DNA of 46,854 bases from JAKAWM01 sp049966695 (GCA_049966695.1 JBMFUG010000011.1:1-46854), one strand, 5' to 3'. Numbered from the stretch's first letter, positions 8,648 through 17,331 are shown. Numbers and translations are program-made. Notes: generated by a model not told the origin, from the letters alone.

Positions 8648-8653
8648 TAGGCT
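8648..8653 (+). promoter_or_regulatory. leaderless -10 box of icd
   Basis: TAGGCT lies 7 nt before the icd ATG, with no Shine-Dalgarno in between. The hexamer is identical to those upstream of the DivIVA and UPF0182 genes in this window. Confidence 0.45.
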
Positions 8654-8660
8654 GCCGGCC

Positions 8661-9857
8661 ATGGCCGAAACGATAACTATGGGCGCTGACGGCAAGCTCC
8701 AAGTCCCCGACGAGCCCATCATCCCTTTCATTGAAGGCGACGGCACTGGTGTTGACATCTGGCCGGCTGCCCGAAAAGTCATCGACGCCGCGGTAGCCAA
8801 GCACGGGCACCGGATCGAATGGAAAGAGGTACTGGCAGGGGAGAGAGCTTACAAGGAGACAGGCGACTGGTTGCCAGAGGACACCCTGGACGCCTTTCGC
8901 AAGCACCTGGTCGGGATCAAGGGCCCGCTGACAACTCCTGTGGGCGGTGGTTTCCGCTCACTTAACGTTGCCCTACGCCAGATCCTCGACTTGTACGTGT
9001 GCCTCCGGCCGGTGCGTTGGTTCAAGGGCGTCCCATCTCCGGTGAAGCACCCCGAACTGGTCGACATGGTGATCTTCCGGGAGAACACCGAAGATATCTA
9101 TGCCGGTCTCGAGGTCGAGAAGGGCACGCCAGAGGCTAGGCGGCTGATAGAGCTGCTCCACGATGAGCTTGGCTGGGACATCAGGGCGGACTCAGGTATA
9201 GGTGTGAAGCCGGTCTCGGAAACCGGGAGCAAGCGGCTTGTACGAGCCTCATTGCGTTACGCCGTAGCACACGGCCGCAAGTCTGTGACCCTCGTCCATA
9301 AGGGCAACATCCAGAAGTTCACTGAAGGAGCCTTCCGTAAGTGGGGCTACGAAGTGGTGAGGGACGAGTTCTCAGATGTGGCGGTCAGCTGGGACGACTG
9401 CGGGGGCAAACCTGGCGACAAGGTGCTTGTGAAAGACAACATCGCGGACATCACTCTGCAACAAGTGCTAACCCGCCCTGACGAGTTCGACGTGATCGCA
9501 ACGACGAACCTAAACGGCGACTACCTGTCCGACGCGCTGGCTGCCCAGGTCGGGGGCATAGGGATCGCCCCGGGGGCCAACATCAACTACGAGACAGGCC
9601 ACGGGATCTTCGAGGCTACCCACGGCACCGCTCCCAAGTACGCCGGCTTGGACAAAGTAAACCCAGGGTCGGTGCTCCTCTCTGGTGTGCTCATGCTGGA
9701 GTACTTGGGTTGGCAGGAGCCGGCTGATGACATTGTGAGGGCGCTCGAAACGACGATCGCCGACCGCATTGTCACCTACGACTTCGCCCGCCAGATGCAA
9801 GGCGCCACGGAAGTGAAGACCTCGGAGTTTGCCAGCGCCCTGGTCGACCGCCTGTGA
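8661..9857 (+). CDS. icd: NADP-dependent isocitrate dehydrogenase
   Basis: The 398-residue protein is a dimeric, E. coli-type isocitrate dehydrogenase, converting isocitrate to 2-oxoglutarate in the TCA cycle. S100 in GGGFRSLNVALRQ corresponds to the substrate-binding Ser that AceK phosphorylates in E. coli. KY in HGTAPKYAG and the Tyr/Arg pair in VTYDFAR are the classic NADP-specificity residues, so NADP use is predicted. The start has the TAGGCT box 7 nt upstream. A small minus-strand gene converges on it. The family assignment is very secure. Confidence 0.96.
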   Translation: MAETITMGADGKLQVPDEPIIPFIEGDGTGVDIWPAARKVIDAAVAKHGHRIEWKEVLAGERAYKETGDWLPEDTLDAFRKHLVGIKGPLTTPVGGGFRSLNVALRQILDLYVCLRPVRWFKGVPSPVKHPELVDMVIFRENTEDIYAGLEVEKGTPEARRLIELLHDELGWDIRADSGIGVKPVSETGSKRLVRASLRYAVAHGRKSVTLVHKGNIQKFTEGAFRKWGYEVVRDEFSDVAVSWDDCGGKPGDKVLVKDNIADITLQQVLTRPDEFDVIATTNLNGDYLSDALAAQVGGIGIAPGANINYETGHGIFEATHGTAPKYAGLDKVNPGSVLLSGVLMLEYLGWQEPADDIVRALETTIADRIVTYDFARQMQGATEVKTSEFASALVDRL

Positions 9858-9943
9858 GCGCCCTGGTAGACAGGCTTTAATGGCTCTTGTCGGCCACGCA
9901 GGTTGGCAGGCCGCCGTCGGTTCCCGGGCGGGGGCCTGGCGGG

Positions 9944-10159
9944 CTAGCCGGTGAGGGCCGGGGCCCTTACGAGCCCCATGCGGTGCAAGTACGACAGCCT
10001 GCGTTCTACGGCCTCACGCCAAGCGGCCAGATCCATGTCGAAGTGGGCGCGGTCGCCCTCTTCGTAGGCATGCTCCAGTTCGTCAAATGCCGCATCTTCG
10101 GCGTCAAGCAAAGTGCGGTACTTGATGAGGAACTGGTCATCGACAACGTCGCTGAGCAC
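9944..10159 (-). CDS. small acidic hypothetical protein
   Basis: A 71-residue acidic, helix-prone protein beginning MLSDVVDDQFLIKYRTLLDAEDAAFDELEHAYEEGD. No family was recognised. It lies 75 bp downstream of the DUF2510 gene on the same strand, and the acidic, non-repetitive composition looks coding rather than like a shadow frame. It could be a small regulator or adaptor, but nothing in the sequence shows this. Confidence 0.5.
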   Translation of the reverse strand: MLSDVVDDQFLIKYRTLLDAEDAAFDELEHAYEEGDRAHFDMDLAAWREAVERRLSYLHRMGLVRAPALTG

Positions 10160-10234
10160 TGCTCTGCACCTCCGGTCCCAGGGTTTTGCTGGTCGAAACC
10201 GAGGTTACAACTCTGCCGTGCCAAACGACCATGG

Positions 10235-11158
10235 TCAAGCTCCCGGGAGCGGCTGGGCTTCGAGCCTGCAAGCAGATGCCCGGAGGAGGACGCTGTAGGT
10301 GTCAGCGTTGGAGGCGGCGCGCTCGGCTTCGTAAAGAGCCTGGCTGGCCGCTGGCCCGCTGGCTCTGGGCGAGGGCCGCGCTTGCCTGCCGAGGTAGTGC
10401 GCAGGGCCGATGAGCTCGGCGTAGCGCAGTTCCGAGCTCGTGAACTCTTGCCAGTCTTGGAGCCAGGCCTTAACTGGGGCAGCCACGTCTTGGCTGATGG
10501 GGATGGAGGCCAAGCGGCGACGTAGGAGGTCCACCTGTTGAGCCGCGAGCGCGATGCTTGGCCCGTCGGCCTCAGCTTCAAGGGCTGGGCGGGACTGGGG
10601 CAGGGTGGCGGCACAGTCCTTTGACGCTTGCTTGGCAAAGCTGCTTAGGGAGGGTTGGCTGTTCTGCGCCAGCAGCCGGCTGGCCGGGCCGTAGGGAGGC
10701 CTCATTGTCACAATGCTTGAGACGGCCACCGCAGCGGCGACCGCGACCAGCGATGCCATTACGACCAGAGGCCGGCGGGCCTGGCTAAGCCTGTTGCTGG
10801 CGGCCGATCTTGGCCGGCCGGTCAAGCCAGGCGCCTGCGGCCTCGGCCGGGGGCCCCGCCCGGCAGCCTGGCGGGGGCTCCGTGGTGGCCAGGGCGTCGC
10901 CCCTGGGGCCGACCGGCCTCCCCGGGCTAGCGGAGCTCGCACTTCTTGCGAACGGGACGGGCCTTCGGCAGCACAACGGTCGAGGTCTTCCTCTTGCACT
11001 TCGAGGGCTAAGTCACGGGACAACCAGTTAGGCCGTGGCCGCACCTGTTCGGACCACGTCTTGCCGTCCCAGCGGCGCAGTAGCCAAGGCTCCTCAGGGT
11101 CGACGTACCACCCAGGTTGTGCTGAGCTGGTCGGGCCGTCGGGTGTGCGGTGCGCCAT
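10235..11158 (-). CDS. DUF2510-domain single-pass membrane protein
   Basis: The 307-residue protein opens with a DUF2510 motif, PGWYVDPEEPWLLRRWDGKTW (split here as PGWYVDPEEP and LLRRWDGKTWSEQVRP), a short aromatic motif common at the cytoplasmic N-terminus of actinobacterial membrane proteins. A Pro/Arg-rich linker follows to about residue 130. One membrane helix (about 131-150, VVMASLVAVAAAVAVSSIV) comes next, then an extracytoplasmic helical domain of about 150 residues with two Cys. The function is unknown. The start has no Shine-Dalgarno. The adjoining SCP2-like gene ends 9 bp upstream, so the two probably share an operon. Confidence 0.7.
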   Translation of the reverse strand: MAHRTPDGPTSSAQPGWYVDPEEPWLLRRWDGKTWSEQVRPRPNWLSRDLALEVQEEDLDRCAAEGPSRSQEVRAPLARGGRSAPGATPWPPRSPRQAAGRGPRPRPQAPGLTGRPRSAASNRLSQARRPLVVMASLVAVAAAVAVSSIVTMRPPYGPASRLLAQNSQPSLSSFAKQASKDCAATLPQSRPALEAEADGPSIALAAQQVDLLRRRLASIPISQDVAAPVKAWLQDWQEFTSSELRYAELIGPAHYLGRQARPSPRASGPAASQALYEAERAASNADTYSVLLRASACRLEAQPLPGA

Positions 11159-11166
11159 CTGGGCAC

Positions 11167-11559
11167 CTAAAAAGTGGTCGAAGCTCTAAGCGGGGCCGGT
11201 ATTAGGTCACGGCCTGCGAGCACGCTCTGGTGAGCCACGAGCAGCGCGGCCTGCCCAAAAACCCTGGTGCGGCCTTTCAAGAGGGCGTCGTAAGCGGACA
11301 AGTGCCCCGAAGCAATGGCAGCCGCTGTGGCGTAATCGGTGGTGAACCTGACTTGTGGCTCCCTGTCGGGCACGGGCGGCAACGCTCTGGCATAGTTGCC
11401 CTGGAGCGCCACGTGGTAGGCCACGGTTGCTCCGGGGTCGTCGGGGGGAGCGGTGACGAGCACTTCTATCACAAGCTCAGGTGCTTCAGGTGCAGGCAGC
11501 ACGCTTTGCTGGAGGCGGCTCAGTTCACCGAACCACTCGGGCGATAGGAAGCGCGCCAC
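11167..11559 (-). CDS. SCP2-like sterol-binding-fold protein
   Basis: A 130-residue protein whose C-terminal half looks like the SCP2 lipid-binding fold. VRFTTDYATAAAIASG followed by SAYDALLKGRTRVFG is the usual end of such proteins, which carry or sense hydrophobic ligands. The frame is open further upstream to 11622, but that segment is basic and unlike the family. I prefer the GTG at 11559 (protein start VARFLSPEWFGELS), preceded by an AT-rich TAAAGATATAG that resembles a -10 region. No ligand or pathway can be inferred. It precedes the DUF2510 gene on the same strand. Confidence 0.6.
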   Translation of the reverse strand: MARFLSPEWFGELSRLQQSVLPAPEAPELVIEVLVTAPPDDPGATVAYHVALQGNYARALPPVPDREPQVRFTTDYATAAAIASGHLSAYDALLKGRTRVFGQAALLVAHQSVLAGRDLIPAPLRASTTF

Positions 11560-11661
11560 ACCTATATCTTTACCAGTGCCCGTGCGTTGATGGGGGCATT
11601 GGTGCGGGCGCTGGCCCGTCATGGCGGCTAAAACGCTGCTAAAGCACAGTAGCTGTCTATG

Positions 11662-13845
11662 TCAAGGTGGCCCGGTCCGGGACTTTTGGCTGCCTATGCG
11701 GCTCTTGTAAAAATTACGGGCAAGCGCCTGGCTGGGTTGCCCTTTTGGCTGCTGCCATTGAAGCTGTAGGTCGAGGGTGATAGCTGCGCCGGCCGAAAGG
11801 TCTCTGGGCAGGACCGCGTGCAAGTGGCCCACCCATGCACAGCTGTCTTTAGGCACCTCCTCGGGAGCGGCGAACGTCCAGCGCCGTCCCCCGCCAGGCC
11901 AGCTAAGCGTAGCCACCAAAACGGCGTCCCCGAGCGGTGACCGCAAGTCGTTGACAACGTGGAGATCGGCAGACAAAGCGCTGCCAGGCTGGTAGTAGGG
12001 CATAAGCGGGTCGGCAGTAACGAGGACGGGCGAGCAAGCCTGTGCTAGGGCCGTGTACGCGGGCTTTGGCCGGCGTTCATGGTCGAGCAGTGCCCAGCTC
12101 ACGGCTGGTTGCGCGTCGTTCAGGCAGAAGACTGCGAAGCCGCCGGTGGGCTTGTACTTCAGGCGGCGCAGCGCTTCGACTTGCCTGCGTACTAGCTCAG
12201 CCTGGTACTCCTGGGTGGCGGAGGCCCAGTCCTCGAAGCTGTCGTACTCAGTTGGCGGCGCGTGCCGGGCGAGCAGCCGTTTTTGCAGGCAATGGTGCTT
12301 TTCGAGGTTGTCCCAGTCGAGGTCGGGCCAACTACCCGGGCCCATGAAGGCGTTCGTCCTTGGCACGGCTTGAGCTCCCAGCTCGCTCACGAACCTGGCC
12401 AGCGCAGGCCACGCGGCCAGCCAAGGGCCGAGGTCGTCAGCCGTGCCGTAGTACCACCCGAAATAGAGGTGGCTGTCAGTGCCCCAGGCCGGGTGGGGGA
12501 TGATCCCCGAGTGGGCTATGACTGGGAGGTTCGGGTCGGCTCGTTCTAGGGCCCGGCGGACGCTGCGGTCTAGGACGGACTTGTTCCATGTGGGGAGCAC
12601 CTGCGTTGCAGCGAAGCGTACAAAGTCCAGGGCACTGGTCTTGCCACCGGGCCGGGGGACTACCGCCAGCGGTTCGTTATGGCCGCACCAGGTGACTATG
12701 CACGGGTGGTGGCCCAAGAGGTCGACAGCGGCTTTGGCCTGGCGGACGGCTTGGCGGCGGGCACCCCTGTAGCTCCACTGCAAAGGGAGGTCTTGCCAGA
12801 TGAGCACGCCGAGCTCGTCCGCCGCGTCGTACAGCTCTTGCCTGGCTATGTGGGCATGCACCCTGAGCAGGTCGAGGCCAGCTTGCCTGGCCAGGCGCAC
12901 ATCGGCCGCCACGTCTTCGGGCGAGGCGTACGCGATGTCCCGGCGAGTTGGGGCCAGGTTGGCGCCCTTCAGGAAGAGCCGTTCCCCGTTCACCTGCCAT
13001 ACGTAGTCGTGCATGCGGACATGTCTAAAGCCTGTGCGAAGCGTTTTCGCGTCGCTGCGCAGGTCGTCGACCAACACTGCGACCTGCAGGTCGTACAGGG
13101 CCTGAGGGCCGATGCTGGCGGGCCACCACAGCTTGGGTGCTTGCACCTCAACCTGCCAGCGGACGTAGTTGGCGCCTGCCGCCAGTGGCTGTGAGCGTTC
13201 GGCCAGCACTCGGGGGTTGCCCTGACCGCTGAGGCCTAACTCGCTCAGCACGAGCGCCGTTGTCGGCCCCTTAGCGTCCAAGGTGGCAAAAATGTCGAGC
13301 GTTCCTCGCTTGGCGTTCGCCTCCGGACAGGTCACGCGCAGCGAAGAGATGCGCACCGGGCCCGTTCGTAACAGGTGGACCGGTGCCCAGATGCCACCTG
13401 GGTTGAACGCCGGGTCTATGCAGTCCCAGTGCCCGAACACGCCCATTAGAGCACGCTTGGCGCTGAGCTTGGCCGGTCTTTCACAGCTAACTTCTACGGC
13501 GAGCACATGGTCGCTGCGGGCTCGGAGAGCCTCGCTCACATCGAAACTGTGGGGGAAAAAGTACCCCTCGGTGTCGCCCAGGTAAGACCCGTCCAACCAG
13601 ACGTCGGCCTGGTAAAAAATGCCTTCCAAGACGAGCCAGGCTCGCTGTCCCTGTCCAAGAGGCTCGGTGCTGAAGCGCCGGCGGTACAGGACTGGCCCGT
13701 CGCTGTTGGCGAAGCCTGGCTCAGCTTGCCAGTGACCGGGGACCGAGACGGGTTGCCAGCCCGAATCGTCAAAGTCGGGCTGAGGGAAAACGCGTCGCAG
13801 GTCTTCACTAGCAGGGGCCGCAGCCCATTTGCCCCCAAGGTCCAT
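11662..13845 (-). CDS. glycoside hydrolase family 2 protein, beta-mannosidase-like
   Basis: About 727 residues from the ATG at 13845. The N-terminal jelly-roll sugar-binding domain (DLGGKWAAAP, FDDSGWQPVSVPGHW, VLYRRRF, FNPGGIWAPVHL) is followed by an immunoglobulin-like domain and a TIM-barrel catalytic domain. The predicted acid/base is E391 in TWCGHNEPL, and E488 in FVSELGAQ is the likely nucleophile. This NE...E pattern marks clan GH-A, and the WWPASIG segment suggests the beta-mannosidase branch, so beta-mannoside or related hydrolysis is inferred. No signal peptide is visible, so it is probably cytoplasmic. The frame is open to 13953, but that extension overlaps the divergent promoter region of the trkA gene. 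Confidence 0.8.
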   Translation of the reverse strand: MDLGGKWAAAPASEDLRRVFPQPDFDDSGWQPVSVPGHWQAEPGFANSDGPVLYRRRFSTEPLGQGQRAWLVLEGIFYQADVWLDGSYLGDTEGYFFPHSFDVSEALRARSDHVLAVEVSCERPAKLSAKRALMGVFGHWDCIDPAFNPGGIWAPVHLLRTGPVRISSLRVTCPEANAKRGTLDIFATLDAKGPTTALVLSELGLSGQGNPRVLAERSQPLAAGANYVRWQVEVQAPKLWWPASIGPQALYDLQVAVLVDDLRSDAKTLRTGFRHVRMHDYVWQVNGERLFLKGANLAPTRRDIAYASPEDVAADVRLARQAGLDLLRVHAHIARQELYDAADELGVLIWQDLPLQWSYRGARRQAVRQAKAAVDLLGHHPCIVTWCGHNEPLAVVPRPGGKTSALDFVRFAATQVLPTWNKSVLDRSVRRALERADPNLPVIAHSGIIPHPAWGTDSHLYFGWYYGTADDLGPWLAAWPALARFVSELGAQAVPRTNAFMGPGSWPDLDWDNLEKHHCLQKRLLARHAPPTEYDSFEDWASATQEYQAELVRRQVEALRRLKYKPTGGFAVFCLNDAQPAVSWALLDHERRPKPAYTALAQACSPVLVTADPLMPYYQPGSALSADLHVVNDLRSPLGDAVLVATLSWPGGGRRWTFAAPEEVPKDSCAWVGHLHAVLPRDLSAGAAITLDLQLQWQQPKGQPSQALARNFYKSRIGSQKSRTGPP

Positions 13846-13982
13846 TAGGCGCAAAGTAGCGCGTTGTGGCTGGGCAAGGCTGGAGAGGCTGGGATCGGCT
13901 GGTGCGTTCAGTGGTCGCGTTGCCAGCGCCGCTCGTGCCGGGCTCTGTAGCACCAGCTGAGTTGTTCTGCAAAGATCGTCTT

Positions 13983-14654
13983 GTGCATGTGATAGTGGTG
14001 GGGTGCGGCAGGGTCGGCTCTGAGCTTGCTGACCGCCTGCAAAAAAGCGGCCACTCCGTCGCGATCATCGACAAGGACCGTTCGTCTTTTCACTGGTTGC
14101 CGCAGGACTGGCCGGGCCGGCGCGTGGTTGGTTACGGCTTTGACCGCGACCACCTAGCAGAGGCAGGGGTGGACGAGTGCGGCGCTCTAGCGGCCGTAAC
14201 GAGCGGTGACAACTCGAACATCCTGACGGCAAGGATCGCCAGGGAGACATTTGGCATCTCCAAGGTGGTGGCTCGTATCTACGACCCACGCCGAGCGCTG
14301 ATCTACCAGCGCTTGGGCATCCCAACGGTTGCGACCACGAGCTGGGCCGTGGACCGGATCCTGCAGCGGATGTTCCCGGAGACGTCGACGTCTATCTGGA
14401 CTGACCCCACTGGACAGTTCAGGCTGGTCGAGCGGGTCCTCCCGCCGTGGATGGCGGGCCGGGCCCTCGCCAGTCTGGGCAACGGGGGCTGGAGGCCCGT
14501 GCTGCTTACCCGGGCTGGTGAGGCGCGCCTGGCCAGCCCCGAGATGGTGTGCCAAGACGGCGACCTCTTGCTCATTGCCGTCCGCGTCGAACAGGCAGAA
14601 GCGCTCGAGAAGGTCCTCTCGGCGGGCCCTTCTGAAGGTGGCGACCTGAGATGA
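13983..14654 (+). CDS. TrkA/RCK-type potassium-uptake regulatory subunit, first of a pair
   Basis: About 223 residues. The N-terminal RCK Rossmann domain starts VHVIVVGCGRVGSELADRL, with a nucleotide-binding glycine turn and the acidic residue at the end of strand 2 (IIDKD). A TrkA-C-like region ends at DLLLIAVR. Such proteins gate Trk/Ktr potassium channels in response to NAD(H) or ATP. Family homology begins at the GTG at 13983, although the frame is open to 13866. Its stop overlaps the next gene's ATG by 4 nt (ATGA). Mycobacteria have a similar pair, CeoB/CeoC. No membrane subunit (TrkH or KtrB) is visible in the window. Confidence 0.88.
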   Translation: MHVIVVGCGRVGSELADRLQKSGHSVAIIDKDRSSFHWLPQDWPGRRVVGYGFDRDHLAEAGVDECGALAAVTSGDNSNILTARIARETFGISKVVARIYDPRRALIYQRLGIPTVATTSWAVDRILQRMFPETSTSIWTDPTGQFRLVERVLPPWMAGRALASLGNGGWRPVLLTRAGEARLASPEMVCQDGDLLLIAVRVEQAEALEKVLSAGPSEGGDLR

Positions 14655-15325
14655 AAGTGGCGATAGCGGGTGCTGGCAATGTCGGTGTCTCGATCGCTCA
14701 AGAACTACTGGCGAGCGGGCACGAAGTGCTGCTGATCGAGCAAGACTACGACTTGGTGGCTCGGCTGAGCGAGGCGGTGCCACAAGCCGGCTTCTTGGCT
14801 GGCGACGCCTGCGAGGTGAGCGTGCTTCAGAGGGCGAAGCTTGGCGAAGTTGACGTCGTGGTGGCGGCGACTGGCGATGACGAGGACAACTTGGTCGTCT
14901 CGTTGTTGTCGAAACAGGAGTTTGCGGTGCCTCGCGTTGTCGCGCGGGTCAACCATGCAAAGAACCGGTGGCTTTTCAATGAGACGTGGGGTGTCGACGT
15001 CTCGGTGTCTACCCCCCACCTGTTGACTGCGTTGGTGGAAGAGGCGGTGTCGGTAGGCCAACTGGTGCGTATACTGCAGTTCGCCGAGGGCCAGGCGCGT
15101 CTGGTGGAGGTCACTTTGGCTGAGGACTCGCCGGCTCGCTCGGTGCAGCTGTCCGATCTTGGCCTGCCGCGTGACGCGACGATCGTGGCCGTTTTGCGCT
15201 CGCCTCGCGTCATCGTCCCCCATGGCGAAACGGTCCTGGAGGCTGGTGACGAGGTGGTGGCTTTGGTGACCGACGCCTCTGAGGAAGAGCTGAGGGCGGC
15301 GCTCGTTGGCAGATCCTCGCCATGA
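14651..15325 (+). CDS. TrkA/RCK-type potassium-uptake regulatory subunit, second of a pair
   Basis: The 224-residue protein contains an RCK-N domain (MKVAIAGAGNVGVSIAQELL, glycine turn GAGNVG, ligand acid in LIEQD) followed by a TrkA-C domain (about residues 140-220). It overlaps its partner by ATGA, which implies co-translation and probably a hetero-oligomeric gating ring. Both members keep intact nucleotide-binding glycines. The start is the ATG at 14651. A short inverted repeat follows the stop (TTGGCT at 15330 with AGCCAA) and might help termination. Confidence 0.9.
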   Translation: MKVAIAGAGNVGVSIAQELLASGHEVLLIEQDYDLVARLSEAVPQAGFLAGDACEVSVLQRAKLGEVDVVVAATGDDEDNLVVSLLSKQEFAVPRVVARVNHAKNRWLFNETWGVDVSVSTPHLLTALVEEAVSVGQLVRILQFAEGQARLVEVTLAEDSPARSVQLSDLGLPRDATIVAVLRSPRVIVPHGETVLEAGDEVVALVTDASEEELRAALVGRSSP

Positions 15326-15525
15326 CAAACTTGGCTGGAGTACTATAAAGCCAAAGCTCCGTCCTTACCTGTCATAACTGTCACCCTGCTGATCGTGGAG
15401 GCCCGTCCTCGTCGTGCGACGGAGTGTGAGGGTTGTGTGATGGTCCCGGTTATCGTAGGGCTTTGGCCGAGAAGGGGACGTTTAATTACAGACAGAGCGC
15501 CGCTTCGAGCGCTACGGAGGTCAAA

Positions 15526-15798
15526 TTGGACACTTCCTGGATGACGGAGGGCCGGTGCCGAGACCTGCCACCAGAGATCTTTTTCCCGAGCGATGGGGTA
15601 GGGGTAGAAATGGCCCGCCGCTACTGCGCTGAGTGCCCCGTCAAGGGACAATGTCTCGAGTACGCGCTTGAGAACCACATCGAGCACGGGGTGTGGGGCG
15701 GTGCTTCTGAGCGTGAACGGCGCCGTATAGCTCGCAGCCGGCGTGTCGCGCCGGCTCAGGCGGACCAAGTGGCTGCCCGGGCGCCAGCACGCCAATAG
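15526..15798 (+). CDS. WhiB-family iron-sulfur regulator (first copy)
   Basis: The 90-residue WhiB-like protein has the four cluster-ligating Cys, one in GRCRD and three in CAECPVKGQC (C-x2-C-x5-C), followed by the GVWGG turn and a basic tail ERERRRIARSRR. These proteins bind a [4Fe-4S] cluster and usually act with the primary sigma factor. I place the start at TTG 15526 because GGAGG sits 5 nt upstream; the frame is open to 15433 without support. An unassigned 200-bp region precedes it, which fits regulated expression. The subfamily is not certain. Confidence 0.88.
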   Translation: MDTSWMTEGRCRDLPPEIFFPSDGVGVEMARRYCAECPVKGQCLEYALENHIEHGVWGGASERERRRIARSRRVAPAQADQVAARAPARQ

Positions 15799-15896
15799 GC
15801 CAAGCTGCGTCTTTGGTGCGCATGTAGCAGGCCAGGGAGACTGCCGTCCGGCGCTTTTAGGACGCCGCCGGGCAGTGGGCGGCCGTGTCGTGGAGT

Positions 15897-15902
15897 TAGC
15901 CT
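15897..15902 (+). promoter_or_regulatory. leaderless -10 box of the formiminotransferase gene
   Basis: TAGCCT lies 6 nt before the ATG at 15909, with no Shine-Dalgarno. An imperfect hairpin (15840-15874) just upstream may end transcription of the first whiB gene. Confidence 0.4.
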
Positions 15903-15908
15903 GCGGCC

Positions 15909-16739
15909 ATGCTTGAGTGCGTGGTGAACGTGAGCGAAGGTCGCGACCGAACGGTCCTGGCTGAGCTTGCCGAGGCGGCCGGCACGTGCTTGCTAGACGT
16001 CCACAGTGACCCTTACCACCACCGGAGCGTCTTTACCTTGGCCGGGCCGGACGGCCAAGTGGCACAGGGCGTCAGGGAGCTGGCTCGCCGTAGCGTGTCA
16101 GTGCTGGACTTGCGCCGCCACCAGGGTGCCCATCCCCGCCTGGGGGTGCTGGACGTGGTCCCTTGGGTAGCCCTTGAGGGCGAACCGTTGAGAGATGCCG
16201 AGCCGCCCGGAGGCCCAGCCTTGGCCCGAGAGGCTCGGGACCAGTTTGCCGCCTGGGCCAGTGAAGAGCTTGGCCTGCCGGTGTTCTTGTACGGCCCGGA
16301 GCGCTCCTTGCCACAAGTTCGCAAGGCAGCCTGGCGGACGCTCATGCCCGACCTTGGGCCTGATGCCCCTCATCCGACCGCAGGGGCGGTAGTCGTGGGT
16401 TACCGGCCGTTGCTGGTTGCCTACAACCTTTGGTTGCGTGACAGCAACTTGGCGAAGGCTAGAGAGGTTGCCGCCCATGTGCGCGGTCCTCACCTGCGTG
16501 CCCTGGGCTTGCCGGTTGGCTCAAGCGTGCAGGTGTCGTGCAACTTGGTCGCCCCTGGGGCCTTCGGGCCGGCCGACGTATGGGACAAGGTGAGCGCGCT
16601 CGTGGACATAGAGCGGGCAGAACTAGTCGGCCTCATCCCGGCTGCGGTCCTGCAAGCCGTCCCGCGTGGACGATGGCGCCAGCTAGACCTGTCCTCGGAG
16701 CGGACTATCGAGTCACGTCTACGGGCTCGTGCCAAATGA
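15909..16739 (+). CDS. glutamate formimidoyltransferase (FT-domain protein)
   Basis: The 276-residue protein matches the formiminotransferase half of FtcD. It starts LECVVNVSEGRD and has the conserved HSDPYHHRSVFTLAG and RHQGAHPRLGVLDVVPW, the latter holding the catalytic-loop His. The enzyme moves a formimino group between formiminoglutamate and THF, linking histidine or purine breakdown to the folate pool. The cyclodeaminase domain is absent, as in many actinobacteria. It stands alone between two whiB genes and no hut genes are visible, so its physiological substrate is inferred. Family assignment is strong. Confidence 0.87.
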   Translation: MLECVVNVSEGRDRTVLAELAEAAGTCLLDVHSDPYHHRSVFTLAGPDGQVAQGVRELARRSVSVLDLRRHQGAHPRLGVLDVVPWVALEGEPLRDAEPPGGPALAREARDQFAAWASEELGLPVFLYGPERSLPQVRKAAWRTLMPDLGPDAPHPTAGAVVVGYRPLLVAYNLWLRDSNLAKAREVAAHVRGPHLRALGLPVGSSVQVSCNLVAPGAFGPADVWDKVSALVDIERAELVGLIPAAVLQAVPRGRWRQLDLSSERTIESRLRARAK

Positions 16740-16783
16740 CGGAGAGGCTCACCTTGGCCTTGCGGCTTGGGCGAGCCTCTCCG
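16740..16783. terminator. hairpin terminator between convergent genes
   Basis: CGGAGAGGCTC (16740-16750) pairs perfectly with GAGCCTCTCCG (16773-16783), giving an 11-bp stem with a 22-nt loop. It starts one base after the formiminotransferase stop and lies 41 bp before the end of the converging whiB gene. Neither side has a T-tract, so it would be a bidirectional stem-type terminator. Confidence 0.6.
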
Positions 16784-16824
16784 GGGGAAGTGAAGCGCCG
16801 GTCATTTGGGTGGCGCCATATTGG

Positions 16825-17184
16825 CTAAGAAGCCCGGCGCACCTGGTACGGCTTCCCGTCTCTACGGCGGCGCAAGTACCGTCTTTCGCGTTCGGAGAGA
16901 CCACCCCAAATGCCGAACTTCTCGTTGTTCTGAAGGGCGTACTGAAGGCACTCTTGCCTGACGACACAGCCCCGGCAGACCTCTTTGGCTTCACGGGTGG
17001 ACCCGCCGCGTTCGGGGAAGAACAGGTCAGGGTCGACTCCCAAGCAGTTGGCAGAGCGCTGCCATGAGGGTGCCTCGCTGCTAGGCGAAAAAATGTCGCA
17101 GACGTTGACTGGGACAGCAGCACCGGGCGCTCCCGGCCATGTCCAGTCAGCCGGGAAATGCTGGAGGCGGGCAATGTCGCTCAC
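16825..17184 (-). CDS. WhiB-family iron-sulfur regulator (second copy, WhiB2-like)
   Basis: A 119-residue WhiB-like protein. Cluster Cys are in SANCLG and VCRGCVVRQEC (C-x2-C-x5-C), followed by GIWGG and a basic tail. DLFFPERGGSTREAKEVC closely resembles the WhiB2/WhmD branch, linked to septation in other actinobacteria; that function is inferred. The start is GTG 17184, with GGGGAG 6 nt upstream. Longer frames to 17256 have no such support. A TAGACT -10 box and a repeat array lie upstream (17246-17279), giving a leadered mRNA, unlike most genes here. Confidence 0.9.
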   Translation of the reverse strand: MSDIARLQHFPADWTWPGAPGAAVPVNVCDIFSPSSEAPSWQRSANCLGVDPDLFFPERGGSTREAKEVCRGCVVRQECLQYALQNNEKFGIWGGLSERERRYLRRRRDGKPYQVRRAS

Positions 17185-17245
17185 CGGCGGCTCCCCTCGC
17201 TCGTTGTGTGCTTGCAAAGTGCACCGGCTCGGAGCCGGCCACACC

Positions 17246-17279
17246 AGTCTAGCCAATGTAACTACGCTGGCGTAACTAC
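17246..17279 (-). promoter_or_regulatory. whiB promoter with direct-repeat operator candidate
   Basis: On the plus strand GTAACTAC occurs at 17258-17265 and 17272-17279, 14 bp apart. The intervening sequence makes the short palindrome TACGCTGGCGTA. Read toward the minus-strand whiB, these sites sit just upstream of the -10 box TAGACT (17251-17246), where an activator would overlap the -35 position. No regulator can be named. Confidence 0.35.
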
Positions 17280-17331
17280 ATCGCTACTATCTTCCCTCAG
17301 TTGGCGGGCGCGCGCAAGTGAGGTTGTCACC

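Noticed and set aside
13866..13982. 39-residue extension of the first trkA-type gene
   Set aside because: The Rossmann fold begins at VHVIVVGCG, the extension has no conserved features, and it occupies the promoter region divergent from the GH2 gene.
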